Notes under the pieces: generated by a model | The model's input: only the letters and a program-made list of their open reading frames with translations | Told to the model about the DNA's origin: nothing | Database searches by the model: none | NCBI GenBank assembly: GCA_049718765.1 | Contig: JBNARI010000014.1 | Span: 1-53,489 of the forward strand | Reading direction: 5' to 3' | DNA length: 53,489 nt | Source of the DNA: JBNARI01 sp049718765 | Lineage (GTDB): Bacteria; Bacillota; Sulfobacillia; DUMF01 | Translations under genes and position numbers: made by a program | Shown: positions 33,591 through 42,744 of the stretch, piece after piece | Layout: the number at the start of each line of letters is the position of its first letter | Numbering within the stretch: position 1 is the stretch's first letter

Positions 33591-33815
33591 ATGGAAGAGC
33601 AGATAATCATCAAAACCGAATACATAACCCTCGGAGCTCTGCTCAAGCTTGCGATGAATTGCACAGGCGGCCAAGCGAAGCTACTGGTCCAGGCAGGTAA
33701 AGTGACGGTGAATGGGGAGGTTGAAGTGAGAAGGGGTAGAAAGCTTAGGCCTGGTGACCGGGTTGAAGTAGCGGATGAACAACTGGCCTTTGTAGTGGTG
33801 CAAAGGCTTGATTGA
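33591..33815 (+). CDS. yaaA: S4-domain RNA-binding protein YaaA
   Basis: 74 residues, a lone S4 domain: ITLGALLKLAMNCTGGQAK, then VQAGKVTVNGEVEVRRGRKL and GDRVEV. Found between dnaN and recF in most Firmicutes; in Bacillus it is linked to ribosome assembly. Its ATG begins one base after the dnaN stop, indicating coupled translation. Confidence 0.9.
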   Translation: MEEQIIIKTEYITLGALLKLAMNCTGGQAKLLVQAGKVTVNGEVEVRRGRKLRPGDRVEVADEQLAFVVVQRLD

Positions 33816-33843
33816 AGCGCCAGATTGTGCGGTGTTGGCAGGA

Positions 33844-34983
33844 ATGTGGGTCAGAGAACTGCGCCTGGACAACTTCCGAAACTATGAGAGGCTCGAACTG
33901 CACCTGGGCAAGGGAGTGAACGTTTTTGTCGGCCAAAACGGGGCGGGGAAGACAAACCTTTTAGAAGGCGTTTACCTGCTTGCGACGGGTAGAGCTCTAA
34001 GGGCCTCGAGGGAAGCTGAAATGCTCAGGTGGGGAAGCGATTGGACATATCTCAGGGCTTTGGTTGAAGCACGCTCTGGGGACCTGGTGGTTGAGGTTTC
34101 CCTTGGTAAGGCGGGCAAGAGCTCGAGGGTGAACGGATGCGAGTCAAGAAGGATCCACGACCTCCTGGGAAATCTGAAAGTGGTCTTCTTTTCCCCTGAT
34201 GAACTCAATTTGGTTAAGGGACCGCCCCAAGCCAGGCGCAGGTACATGGATATACTTTTGTCCCAGGTGAGCAAGGCGTACTACCAGTTCGCCCTGCTAT
34301 ACTACAGGTTGGTGAACCAGAAGAACGCCTACCTGAAGGAGGTTGGGCAGGGGAAACCTGACAGGGACTTGCTTGAGTCCTTGGACGAAGCGTTGTCTGC
34401 TGCGGGGGCGCGCTTGGTGATTTTTCGCGGGAAGGCCCTCGAAGAACTAGGGAGACTAGCCTTGGGATACATGCAGCGCATCACTGGAGGCCGTGAGGAG
34501 CTGGCCGTTGTTTACAGCCCGTCTGCACCTGGGTTACAACGAACTGGCTATGGGGAAGAAAGCTTTGAATTGGTTCGAGATGAGCTGAAGAAGGAAATTG
34601 CTCGAGCGAGGAACGTTGAGCTGGCAAGGAGGATCAGTCTGATTGGCCCCCACAGGGATGACATATGCTTCATCCTGAACGGAAAGGACGTGCGGTGTTT
34701 CGGTTCCCAAGGGCAGCAGCGTTCAGCTGTTCTTGCGCTGAAGCTAGCAGAAGTAGATTTCATCAGGGAGGCTACTGGGGATAGCCCGGTGCTCCTCCTG
34801 GATGATGTGTTCTCTGAGCTGGACAACGCGCGGAAAACATTCCTAGGTGAGGTACTGAGCGGCACAGCCCAATGCCTGTTGACCACTGCGGAACTGGGTT
34901 CGGGGGACCATCTTCAGGAGGGATACAAAGACTGCTATGTCTTTGAGATCGCCGACGGGAGGGTCGTAAGCTGCAACCACTGA
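33844..34983 (+). CDS. recF: DNA replication and repair protein RecF
   Basis: 379 residues from the family-style start MWVRELRLDNFRNYE. Walker A GQNGAGKTN near 34-42, the signature FGSQGQQRSAVLALKLAE, and Walker B LLLDDVFSELD. SMC-like ATPase that works with RecO and RecR (recR lies at 18.4 kb). The ATG at 33844 has only AGGA next to it. A TTG at 33808, overlapping yaaA, is also open, but family alignment favours the later start. Confidence 0.94.
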   Translation: MWVRELRLDNFRNYERLELHLGKGVNVFVGQNGAGKTNLLEGVYLLATGRALRASREAEMLRWGSDWTYLRALVEARSGDLVVEVSLGKAGKSSRVNGCESRRIHDLLGNLKVVFFSPDELNLVKGPPQARRRYMDILLSQVSKAYYQFALLYYRLVNQKNAYLKEVGQGKPDRDLLESLDEALSAAGARLVIFRGKALEELGRLALGYMQRITGGREELAVVYSPSAPGLQRTGYGEESFELVRDELKKEIARARNVELARRISLIGPHRDDICFILNGKDVRCFGSQGQQRSAVLALKLAEVDFIREATGDSPVLLLDDVFSELDNARKTFLGEVLSGTAQCLLTTAELGSGDHLQEGYKDCYVFEIADGRVVSCNH

Positions 34984-35462
34984 GCAGCGCGCTAACCAAG
35001 CTCATTCAGGGCTTGGGGCTGGAAAAGAGAATTAAGGAAGAACAAGCGGCCCTGATCTGGCCCAGGGTTGCAGGAATACACATTGCGCGGAAGACAAGGG
35101 GAATGTGGGTCAAGGATGGCGTGCTGTACGTTTACCTGAGCACGTCGGCTTGGGCGCACCAGTTGAGCTACCTTAAGGCTCAGCTGCTCGAAAGGATAGA
35201 GAAAGAACTGGGAAAAGGAGTAATAAGGGACATCAGGTTCGGTTCGGGGCCGCCGCGGGGGCCTTGTGTTACGGAAATGGTCGACGAGGTAAGGCAAGAG
35301 CAACGTTGCCGTACCGAACTGACGCAGCAGGAGATACAGCTGGCGGAAGAAGCTGCAAGCTTGGTGAACGACAATGAACTGAGCAAGCTGGTGTATCGGC
35401 TCGTGATGAGCGCCAGGAAGTGGAGGTGCGAGGTTGGCAAGGGTCTCAGGCAAGTACGATGA
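34971..35462 (+). CDS. DciA-like protein (DUF721), probable CTG start
   Basis: 163 residues if started at CTG 34971. The N-terminus then reads LQPLSSALTKLIQGLGLEKR (20 residues), the normal DUF721 beginning, and GGGAGGG lies 7 bases upstream. The first ordinary start, TTG 35013, would cut off this conserved helix and has a poor site. The core ends with SAWAHQLSYLKAQLLERI. DUF721 proteins between recF and gyrB are thought to act in replicative helicase loading (DciA). The gene overlaps the end of recF and the start of gyrB. Confidence 0.75.
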   Translation: MQPLSSALTKLIQGLGLEKRIKEEQAALIWPRVAGIHIARKTRGMWVKDGVLYVYLSTSAWAHQLSYLKAQLLERIEKELGKGVIRDIRFGSGPPRGPCVTEMVDEVRQEQRCRTELTQQEIQLAEEAASLVNDNELSKLVYRLVMSARKWRCEVGKGLRQVR

Positions 35463-37356
35463 AACCACGATTCAAGTGCTAGAAGGGCTTGAGGCGGTGC
35501 GGCGAAGGCCCGGCATGTACATTGGCTCAACCGGGCCTCGTGGTCTCCACCACCTGGTGTATGAGGTTGTTGACAACAGTGTGGATGAGGCGCTGGCGGG
35601 GTTTTGCACCAAGATTGAAGTCACCCTTCACAAGGACGGCAGCTGCAGCGTAACGGACAACGGCCGTGGGATCCCAGTGGGTATCCACCCTCAAGTGGGA
35701 AGGCCCGCTGTGGAAGTAGCCCTCACGATGCTACATGCGGGAGCGAAGTTCGGAGGGCAGGGCTACAAGGTTAGCGGTGGCCTCCATGGCGTGGGTGTGT
35801 CAGTGGTCAACGCGCTGTCTAGCTGGCTTGAGGTCACGGTGGATAGGGACGGAGGTCGGTTCTACCAGAAGTTCGAGCGAGGCAAGCCAGTGACGGAGCT
35901 CCAGAAACTGGGACCATCGGACCAAACGGGTACTACAGTTCGGTTCAAGCCGGACCCGGAGATATTCACGGAGACAACCACGTTCAATTATGAGACGATT
36001 GCTCAGCGACTAAAGGAACTGGCCTACTTAAACAGAGGGCTACAAATAGTACTCAAGGACGAACGCTCTGGGGAAAAGTCTTCCTCCGTTACGTTCAAGT
36101 TTGAGGGCGGGATTGTTGAGTTCGTTGAGCACCTGAACAGGAACGCCGATGTGCTGCACGACAAACCCGCGTACTTCCATGGTGTTCGGGAAGGCGTGGA
36201 GGTGGAAGTGGCCCTTCAGTATAACGACGGTTACGTGGAAAACGTGTTGTCGTTTGTGAACACGATTAGGACCCAGGAGGGCGGCACCCACGAAGCTGGG
36301 TTCAGGACAGCTGTCACCCGGGTTGTCACCGAATACGGGCGGAAACTTGGACTGCTGAAGGATAACGGCATTTCCCTGACTGGCGAAGACATACGCGAGG
36401 GCTTAACTGCCGTCATTCATGTGAAGTTACGGGAACCTCAATTTGAAGGACAAACCAAGACCAAGCTCGGCAACAGCGAAGTTATGGGCATTACTAACTC
36501 AGTGGTGGCAGAGGGACTGGCTGACTTCCTTGAGTGTAATCCGGCGGTGGCAAGGAAGATCGTGGAAAAAGCCTTGGTGGCGGCGAGGTCAAGGGAGGCG
36601 GCAAAGCAGGCTAGGGAGCTCACTCGGCGTAAGAGCGCGCTAGAGACTGCCTCCCTGCCTGGGAAGCTCACTGACTGCATTTCAAAAGACCCTGCTGAGT
36701 GTGAGCTGTTCATCGTTGAAGGGGACTCTGCGGGCGGTTCAGCAAAACAGGGTCGAGATAGGCATTTCCAGGCGGTGTTACCGCTGAGGGGCAAGATCCT
36801 CAACGTGGAAAAGGCGAGGTTGGATAAAATCCTCAACCACGAGGAGATCAGGGCCATCATTACTGCGCTCGGGACAGGGATAGGGGATGATTTTGAACTG
36901 TCCAAGGCGCGTTACCACAAGTGCATCATCATGACCGATGCCGACGTGGATGGGGCGCACATCAGGACCCTGCTGCTCACCTTTTTCTTCCGGTACATGA
37001 AACCCCTCATCGAGGCAGGGTATGTGTATATTGCCCAGCCGCCGTTGTACCTGGTAAAAAAGGGCAAGACAGAGAAGTACCTTTACAGCGAGTCGGAACT
37101 GGAGCGCTACCTGTCTGAGGTTGGAAACCACGACGTTGTAGTCCAAAGGTACAAGGGTCTTGGCGAAATGAACCCTGAACAGCTCTGGGAGACAACTATG
37201 GACCCGGAAAAACGCACCCTGCTTCAGGTGACCATAGAGGACGCAGTGGCTGCAAATGAGATCTTCACTTTGCTCATGGGGGACAAGGTTGAGCCAAGAC
37301 GTGAGTTCATAACGTCGTACGCAGATAAAGTGCGTAACTTGGACACTGTGGGTTAA
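35434..37356 (+). CDS. gyrB: DNA gyrase subunit B
   Basis: 640 residues. GHKL ATPase domain with EVVDNSVDEALAG, TDNGRGIPVG and GGLHGVGVSVVNALS; transducer domain; Toprim with IVEGDSAGGSAKQGRDR and TDADVDGAHIRTLLLTFFFR; C-terminal GEMNPEQLWETTMDP. TTG 35434 follows GTGGAGGTGCGAGG and lies within the end of the DUF721 gene. ATP-dependent negative supercoiling with GyrA. Confidence 0.97.
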   Translation: MARVSGKYDETTIQVLEGLEAVRRRPGMYIGSTGPRGLHHLVYEVVDNSVDEALAGFCTKIEVTLHKDGSCSVTDNGRGIPVGIHPQVGRPAVEVALTMLHAGAKFGGQGYKVSGGLHGVGVSVVNALSSWLEVTVDRDGGRFYQKFERGKPVTELQKLGPSDQTGTTVRFKPDPEIFTETTTFNYETIAQRLKELAYLNRGLQIVLKDERSGEKSSSVTFKFEGGIVEFVEHLNRNADVLHDKPAYFHGVREGVEVEVALQYNDGYVENVLSFVNTIRTQEGGTHEAGFRTAVTRVVTEYGRKLGLLKDNGISLTGEDIREGLTAVIHVKLREPQFEGQTKTKLGNSEVMGITNSVVAEGLADFLECNPAVARKIVEKALVAARSREAAKQARELTRRKSALETASLPGKLTDCISKDPAECELFIVEGDSAGGSAKQGRDRHFQAVLPLRGKILNVEKARLDKILNHEEIRAIITALGTGIGDDFELSKARYHKCIIMTDADVDGAHIRTLLLTFFFRYMKPLIEAGYVYIAQPPLYLVKKGKTEKYLYSESELERYLSEVGNHDVVVQRYKGLGEMNPEQLWETTMDPEKRTLLQVTIEDAVAANEIFTLLMGDKVEPRREFITSYADKVRNLDTVG

Positions 37357-37384
37357 AACGTGAGCGAAATTGGGGTGTGGTTGA

Positions 37385-39850
37385 GTGAGTAAGATTCTGA
37401 GCATTGACATCGAAGAGGAAATGAAACGGTCGTATATAGACTACGCCATGAGCGTCATTGTGTCCCGGGCTTTGCCGGACGTGAGAGATGGCCTCAAGCC
37501 CGTCCAGCGACGGATACTCTATGCCATGGGCGAGTTGGGGATGGGCCCTGACAAGCCTTACAAGAAGTCAGCGAGGGTAGTTGGGGAAGTGCTTGGCAAG
37601 TACCATCCCCACGGCGATGCTGCTGTCTATGATGCCATGGTGAGGATGGCCCAAGACTTCAGCACGAGGTACCCATTGATCGACGGTCACGGCAACTTCG
37701 GATCCATAGACGGGGACGCTCCAGCTGCGATGAGGTACACAGAAGTGCGGCTTTCCAGCATTGCCACAGAAATGCTCAAGGATCTGGACATGGATACTGT
37801 GGACTGGATGCCCAACTTCGATGAGAGCTTGAAGGAGCCCGTGGTCTTGCCCAGCAGGTTCCCGAATTTGCTCGTGAATGGATCTTCGGGCATTGCGGTA
37901 GGGATGGCAACTAATATACCACCCCATAACCTGTCTGAGGTGGTAGAAGCAATTAACATGATGATTGACCATCCTGGGGTAACTTCCCAGGAACTCATGA
38001 GGGCAGTGAAGGGACCAGATTTTCCCACTGGAGCCGTGATTGTAGGGCGCAGGGAAATCGAGAAAGCGTATACCACCGGTAGGGGTATTGTGACTGTGCG
38101 TGGGGCTGCCCACATAGAGGACAGCCCCCATGGTCGGACAAGGATAGTAGTTACGGAGATCCCGTATCAGGTTAACAAGGCAGTCCTCATTTCTGAGATT
38201 GCCGAGCTTGTTAAGGAAAAGAAGATTGAAGGCATTGTGGACCTGCGGGATGAGACGGACAAGAATGGTATGAGGGTAGTCATTGAGCTGAAGCGGGAAG
38301 CGGACCCCAGGGCTGTGTTGAACCAGCTGTACAAACACACTTCGATGCAACAAAGCTTCGGAATCATCCTGCTCGCGTTGGTAGACGGAAAGCCTCAAGT
38401 GCTTGACTTACGGGGAATGATTCACTATTACTTGCTCCACCAAAAGACGGTGGTGACGAGGCGTACCAAGTTTCAGCTTGCCAGAGACGAGGAGAGGGCC
38501 CACATCCTGGCGGGTCTCAAGGTTGCCCTTGACCACATTGACGAGGTGATCAACCTGATACGCTCGTCCAAGGACGTGACCGAAGCGCGTAATGGGTTGA
38601 TGGAGCGGTTCGGGCTCAGCGAAAAACAAGCTCAAGCAATACTTGATATGAGGCTTCAGAGACTTACTAACTTGGAGAGGAAGAAGGTAGACGAAGAATA
38701 CGAGGAGCTTTTGAAAGAGATCGAATACCTGCGAGCGGTCCTCTCCGACGAAAAACTCGTTTACGGGATCATAAGGAAGGAGCTCTCCGAAATTGAAAGG
38801 CGGTTTGGAGACGAACGTAGGACAAAGATCATTGACGAGGAAGAGGACACCGTATCAGGGCAGGAGCTAATCCCCGAAGAAGATGTGGTGGTCACAGTTA
38901 CGCGGATGGGCTTTGTGAAGCGGTTGCCTGCCACGACCTATCGGGCACAGAGGCGTGGGGGCAAGGGGGTCTTAGGCTTAGTCACGCGGGAAGAGGACTT
39001 CGTAGAAAGCCTGGTGCATAGTACGACCCTTCACAGCCTCTTGTTTTTCACCCATAAGGGAAAGGTGTACAAAGTCAGAGTGCACGAGATTCCAGAGGCC
39101 AGCAGACAAGCAAAGGGAGCAGCGCTCATCAATCTGGTTGACATAGCCCACGGGGAAAGAATATGTGCAGTAATCCCATTCAGGGAACCAGGTGAAGAGG
39201 GGCTCACCCTGTTCTTTGCCACCAGGCGAGGGCTAGTGAAAAAGACGCCAATCCACGAATTCCGGGGTATCCGTCGGTCGGGCATCCTGGCCATTAACCT
39301 TGAAGAAGGGGACGAGGTGGTAGGCGTTCACCTCGCCAAGGAAGGCACCCAGGTGCTTCTGGCCACGGCGAACGGTGTTGCCATTCGGTTCCCTGAGGAA
39401 GAGGTGCGCGCGATGGGACGCGCGGCCACTGGTGTTACGGGGATTAAGCTTGAGGGAGACGACAGTGTTGTTGCTATGGACGTTATCGAGCAGGGGTCTG
39501 AGGTGCTGTGTGTGTCTGCGCTGGGCTTCGGAAAGCGCACGCCTCTTGAGGAGTACCGGGTACAGTCACGAGGAGGCAAAGGTATAATCAACATGAAGCT
39601 TGCGCCCGGGGACAAGGTGGTTGGCTGCAAGGCAGTACTCGAAAGCGACGAAATCCTCCTCATGTCCAGCAACGGCACCGTGATCAGGCTTGCCGTTTCG
39701 GAGGTGCGGAGGACCGGGAGGTCTGCTAGAGGCGTCAAGCTGATGAAGCTCGAGGACGGCGAGTGCATAGTCGCCCTGGCTCAGATTTCTGGCCAAAACA
39801 GCACAGAGCGCCAGGAGCGGGAAGGGAACAATGAAGGAAGCAGGGTTTGA
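37385..39850 (+). CDS. gyrA: DNA gyrase subunit A
   Basis: 821 residues. The breakage-reunion domain has the active-site Tyr in AAMRYTE near residue 120; the C-terminal beta-pinwheel has the GyrA box QRRGGKG near 521, required for DNA wrapping. The quinolone-determining stretch reads HGDAAVYDAM: Ala79 stands where E. coli has Ser83, with Asp83 at the Asp87 position. GTG 37385 is 28 bases after gyrB. The coding end overlaps the archease gene by 20 bases, so both share a transcript. Confidence 0.97.
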   Translation: MSKILSIDIEEEMKRSYIDYAMSVIVSRALPDVRDGLKPVQRRILYAMGELGMGPDKPYKKSARVVGEVLGKYHPHGDAAVYDAMVRMAQDFSTRYPLIDGHGNFGSIDGDAPAAMRYTEVRLSSIATEMLKDLDMDTVDWMPNFDESLKEPVVLPSRFPNLLVNGSSGIAVGMATNIPPHNLSEVVEAINMMIDHPGVTSQELMRAVKGPDFPTGAVIVGRREIEKAYTTGRGIVTVRGAAHIEDSPHGRTRIVVTEIPYQVNKAVLISEIAELVKEKKIEGIVDLRDETDKNGMRVVIELKREADPRAVLNQLYKHTSMQQSFGIILLALVDGKPQVLDLRGMIHYYLLHQKTVVTRRTKFQLARDEERAHILAGLKVALDHIDEVINLIRSSKDVTEARNGLMERFGLSEKQAQAILDMRLQRLTNLERKKVDEEYEELLKEIEYLRAVLSDEKLVYGIIRKELSEIERRFGDERRTKIIDEEEDTVSGQELIPEEDVVVTVTRMGFVKRLPATTYRAQRRGGKGVLGLVTREEDFVESLVHSTTLHSLLFFTHKGKVYKVRVHEIPEASRQAKGAALINLVDIAHGERICAVIPFREPGEEGLTLFFATRRGLVKKTPIHEFRGIRRSGILAINLEEGDEVVGVHLAKEGTQVLLATANGVAIRFPEEEVRAMGRAATGVTGIKLEGDDSVVAMDVIEQGSEVLCVSALGFGKRTPLEEYRVQSRGGKGIINMKLAPGDKVVGCKAVLESDEILLMSSNGTVIRLAVSEVRRTGRSARGVKLMKLEDGECIVALAQISGQNSTERQEREGNNEGSRV

Positions 39851-40247
39851 AGTGCTGGATCACGGTTCTGACCTTCGCTTAAAAGCTTGGGGCGTGGATG
39901 CTCCGAGCACGTTGAGGAACCTGCTAAGGGGAGTAATGGAACTTGCCGTGAAAGTGGAGACTGTTAGAGCTGAGAATGTAGTTGAGTTTGAAGTAAAGGC
40001 GCCCGAATTCGAGCGGCTGGTAGTGCGGGCTGTCAACGAGATGATATACTTAATGGACGCCGAGCGAATGGTGTTCAAAGATGCGGATGTGGAGGTTCAC
40101 TTCGGGAGCTGTGTGACTGCCAAGGTGCGCCTTTACGGTGACCGGGTGGACAGGAGACAACACGAGTTGAGGGTGCAACCAAAGGCGGCTACCTACGGCA
40201 ACGCGGTAGTAACTCCACATCTCGTCGAGCTCACCATTGACGTATGA
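39831..40247 (+). CDS. Archease, activator of RtcB
   Basis: 138 residues. FEVLDHGSDLRLKAWG at the start matches the archease DH..D metal-binding opening, and VQPKAATYGNAVV near the end matches the KAxTYH strand (His replaced by Gly). Archease speeds guanylylation and turnover of RtcB. It overlaps gyrA by 20 bases and its end runs up to rtcB. ATG 39831 follows GGAAGGGAACA. Confidence 0.85.
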   Translation: MKEAGFEVLDHGSDLRLKAWGVDAPSTLRNLLRGVMELAVKVETVRAENVVEFEVKAPEFERLVVRAVNEMIYLMDAERMVFKDADVEVHFGSCVTAKVRLYGDRVDRRQHELRVQPKAATYGNAVVTPHLVELTIDV

Positions 40248-40257
40248 GGTGTTGACA

Positions 40258-41661
40258 GTGAAGCGGATTGGAAAATGCAGGTGGGAAGTTCCCGTTGATT
40301 ACAGGCCAGGGATGCGAGTGCCCGGCCTGATTTTTGCCGATGAAGACATCCTAGATAAGGCAATGGCGGACAAGGCGGTTGAGCAGGTAGCTAACGTGGC
40401 CACGCTGCCTGGAATAGTAAAGTACGCCATTGCAATGCCTGACATCCATTGGGGCTATGGGTTCCCTGTGGGCGGGGTGGCTGCGTTTGACTTGGATGAA
40501 GGTGTGATTTGCCCGGGAGGTATCGGGTACGACATAAATTGTGGAGTGAGGCTGATTGCCACGCCCATCTCCGTTCAAGAGCTGCGGCCCAGGATCGGGA
40601 GACTCATGGACTTAATTTTCAAGAGAGTGCCGTCAGGGGTGGGTTCGGAAGGACATATCAAGCTCTCGCAGAAGGAGAGCTGTGCTGTTTTGGAACAGGG
40701 GGCGCGGTGGGCAGTAGAGAAGGGCTACGGCCTAGCGGAGGATCTGGAGAGGTGCGAGGAAAAGGGCTGTCTCAAGGGTGCGTCTGCAGAAAATGTTAGT
40801 CAAAGGGCTTTCAAGAGGGGCGCTCAAGAGCTAGGAACCTTGGGATCTGGAAACCATTTCCTGGAAATCGGGGTCGTAGAAAAGGTGTTTGGCGAAGGAG
40901 ACATTGCTGAACTTGGGCTGTGTGAAGGCCAAGTGACAGTGATGGTTCACTCTGGGTCTAGAGGCCTCGGCCACCAAGTGTGTACGGACTACCTGGAAGT
41001 CATGGAGGATGCCGTCAAGCAGTACGGGATTCGCGTTCCAGACAAGCAGCTTGCGTGTGTGCCTTTTAAGTCTAAAGAAGGCCAGGAGTACTACTCTGCG
41101 ATGGCGGCGGCAGCCAACTATGCGTGGGCTAACCGACAAGTCCTGACGCACTTGATTCGTGAGTGTTTCAGGGAAGTGTTCGGGAAGGTGTGCTACGAAG
41201 AACTGCGCGTTGTGTACGACATTGCCCATAACATTGCAAAGATTGAAGAGCACGTAGTGGACGGCAAGACAATCAAGGTCTGCGTGCATCGGAAAGGTGC
41301 GACCAGGGCTTTCTGGACTCCAAGAGGTGCTCACCCTGTGTTAGTTCCTGGAGACATGGGGCGAACCTCCTGGGTGTTGAGGGGGACAAAGGTGGCAATG
41401 GAGGAAGCGTTTGGCTCGTGCTGCCATGGTGCAGGTAGGGCGGCATCCCGAGCGAGTGCCAGGAAGCAGGTGAGGGGGGAGGCTGTCAAGGCGCAATTAC
41501 TTGAACGTGGTATTGAAGTTAGGTCAGCCAGCCTTGCAGGGCTTGCGGAAGAAGCTCCAGAGGCGTATAAAGACGTTGATAGGGTAGTCGAGATATGTGC
41601 CCAGGCGGGGTTGTGTCAGAAGGTTGCACGAATAAAGCCTGCCGGGGTACTGAAGGGGTAG
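40258..41661 (+). CDS. rtcB: RNA-splicing ligase RtcB
   Basis: 467 residues. It joins RNA 2',3'-cyclic phosphate or 3'-phosphate ends to 5'-OH ends using GTP and Mn2+. Visible motifs: DINCGVR with metal-ligand Cys95, TLGSGNHFLEI, MVHSGSRGLGHQV, the guanylylation region HRKGATRAF, and SCCHGAGRAASRASA. GTG 40258 is chosen for GAGGTGTTGACA upstream; the frame is open to TTG 40237. In an operon with archease, as expected of a working RNA repair pair. Confidence 0.94.
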   Translation: MKRIGKCRWEVPVDYRPGMRVPGLIFADEDILDKAMADKAVEQVANVATLPGIVKYAIAMPDIHWGYGFPVGGVAAFDLDEGVICPGGIGYDINCGVRLIATPISVQELRPRIGRLMDLIFKRVPSGVGSEGHIKLSQKESCAVLEQGARWAVEKGYGLAEDLERCEEKGCLKGASAENVSQRAFKRGAQELGTLGSGNHFLEIGVVEKVFGEGDIAELGLCEGQVTVMVHSGSRGLGHQVCTDYLEVMEDAVKQYGIRVPDKQLACVPFKSKEGQEYYSAMAAAANYAWANRQVLTHLIRECFREVFGKVCYEELRVVYDIAHNIAKIEEHVVDGKTIKVCVHRKGATRAFWTPRGAHPVLVPGDMGRTSWVLRGTKVAMEEAFGSCCHGAGRAASRASARKQVRGEAVKAQLLERGIEVRSASLAGLAEEAPEAYKDVDRVVEICAQAGLCQKVARIKPAGVLKG

Positions 41662-41669
41662 TCAGGGTT

Positions 41670-42212
41670 GTGCAAGAGTTGGGTAAGGTGAAGCAGGAGT
41701 TCTTGAGGTTAGAAACGGAGCTGCTTAGGCTGATCAACCGTGGGTGCAGGATCAGACTGATTGATCGATTGGTCAGGGAAGCTACGCGCCTGGGCAGCCC
41801 TTTTTTCGTTGTTCCAGTGTGTGTCGGAGCCTGGGTCACGGGGATTTCTGGCTTCGAACCCATGGCTAAGGTGTCTACTCAGGCAATGTTTGCGCTTGCC
41901 TCGAGCCACGCGGTGGTGAGGTTCCTTAAGGTGGTGGTGAAGAGAAAGAGACCGTACCTCACACTAGGGAATCTCATGGTTAGGGGTCCGGAGCTAAAGG
42001 ATCTATCTTTCCCGTCGGGGCACACTGCAGCTGCGTTTTCCTTAGCTACAAGCTTTGCAGCGGCATTTCCGGGTGTGGGCATGCTGCTCACCGTGCTTGC
42101 ATCCCTGGTGGGTATTTCGCGCATGTACGTTGGCATGCACTACCCATCAGACGTAATATTCGGTGCATTCCTTGGATCTGCATCAGTGTGGCTGGCAAGA
42201 GCCATCCTGTAG
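41670..42212 (+). CDS. PAP2-family membrane phosphatase
   Basis: About 180 residues with four to five hydrophobic segments. All three acid-phosphatase motifs are present: KVVVKRKRPYL, FPSGHTAAAF and SRMYVGMHYPSD, giving the catalytic His pair. Likely acts on a lipid phosphate such as undecaprenyl diphosphate or phosphatidylglycerophosphate at the outer face of the membrane. The start is uncertain; GTG 41670 just after rtcB is preferred, while the frame is open from 41595. Last gene of the gyrase-led run, convergent with the SRP RNA. Confidence 0.85.
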   Translation: MQELGKVKQEFLRLETELLRLINRGCRIRLIDRLVREATRLGSPFFVVPVCVGAWVTGISGFEPMAKVSTQAMFALASSHAVVRFLKVVVKRKRPYLTLGNLMVRGPELKDLSFPSGHTAAAFSLATSFAAAFPGVGMLLTVLASLVGISRMYVGMHYPSDVIFGAFLGSASVWLARAIL

Positions 42213-42226
42213 CGAAAGAATTAGTT

Positions 42227-42494
42227 GCCGTGCACCCGCCTTCGACATCACCTTCCGGGCGTTTCCGGTTGGCTTCCTCCAGCCAGGCTTACCTGCGGCA
42301 CACGCCGTGAGCCACTTACCGTTGCTCCCTTCCGGGCCTGGCGGGGTTCATGGTACGGCGTTGCACAGGACCCAGCCTTCAAAGGTTGCGTGGCCGGTCT
42401 GACCCCACAAGATGAGTGCCTCAGAGCGGGAATTCGACCCCGCTATAGCGGGTTGCGGGTTACAGGGCACCGCTACCTCCCCGTCTAGCACGGC
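42227..42494 (-). ncRNA. ffs: Signal recognition particle RNA (long Gram-positive type)
   Basis: The minus strand begins GCCGTGC and ends GCACGGC, which pair to close the molecule (about 268 nt). The 5' part has the large bacterial SRP start (GTGCTAGACGGGGAGGTAGC, 20 bases) forming the Alu domain, and the apical loop carries GGCCCGGAAGGGAGCAAC, the Ffh-binding core. It lies 29 bases downstream of tRNA-Ser(GGA) without an obvious promoter, so it is probably processed from the tRNA transcript. Confidence 0.93.
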
Positions 42495-42523
42495 AAACAT
42501 GCTTACAGGTCAAAAGATAAAAA

Positions 42524-42617
42524 TGGCGGAGAGAGTGGGATTTGAACCCACGAGACAGGTTTTAGCCCGTCTACACGCTCTCCAGGCGTGCCCGTTCAGC
42601 CGCTCCGGCATCTCTCC
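42524..42617 (-). tRNA. tRNA-Ser (anticodon GGA)
   Basis: 94 bases including encoded CCA. Acceptor GGAGAGA/TCTCTCC, anticodon loop CTGGAGA, long variable arm typical of serine tRNA and TTCAAAT in the T loop. Reads UCC and UCU. Confidence 0.95.
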
Positions 42618-42651
42618 GCTCTATATTTTACACCATTGGTTAAAGTCTGCG

Positions 42652-42744
42652 TGGCGGAGGAGGTGGGATTCGAACCCACGAGGCAGGTACTACCCGCCTA
42701 CCCGCTTTCGAGGCGGGCCCGTTCAACCGCTCCGGCACCCCTCC
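42652..42744 (-). tRNA. tRNA-Ser (anticodon CGA)
   Basis: 93 bases with encoded CCA. Acceptor GGAGGGG/CTCCTCC, anticodon loop CTCGAAA, long variable arm, T loop TTCGAAT. Its 5' end overlaps the last 22 bases of tadA. Reads UCG. Confidence 0.95.
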
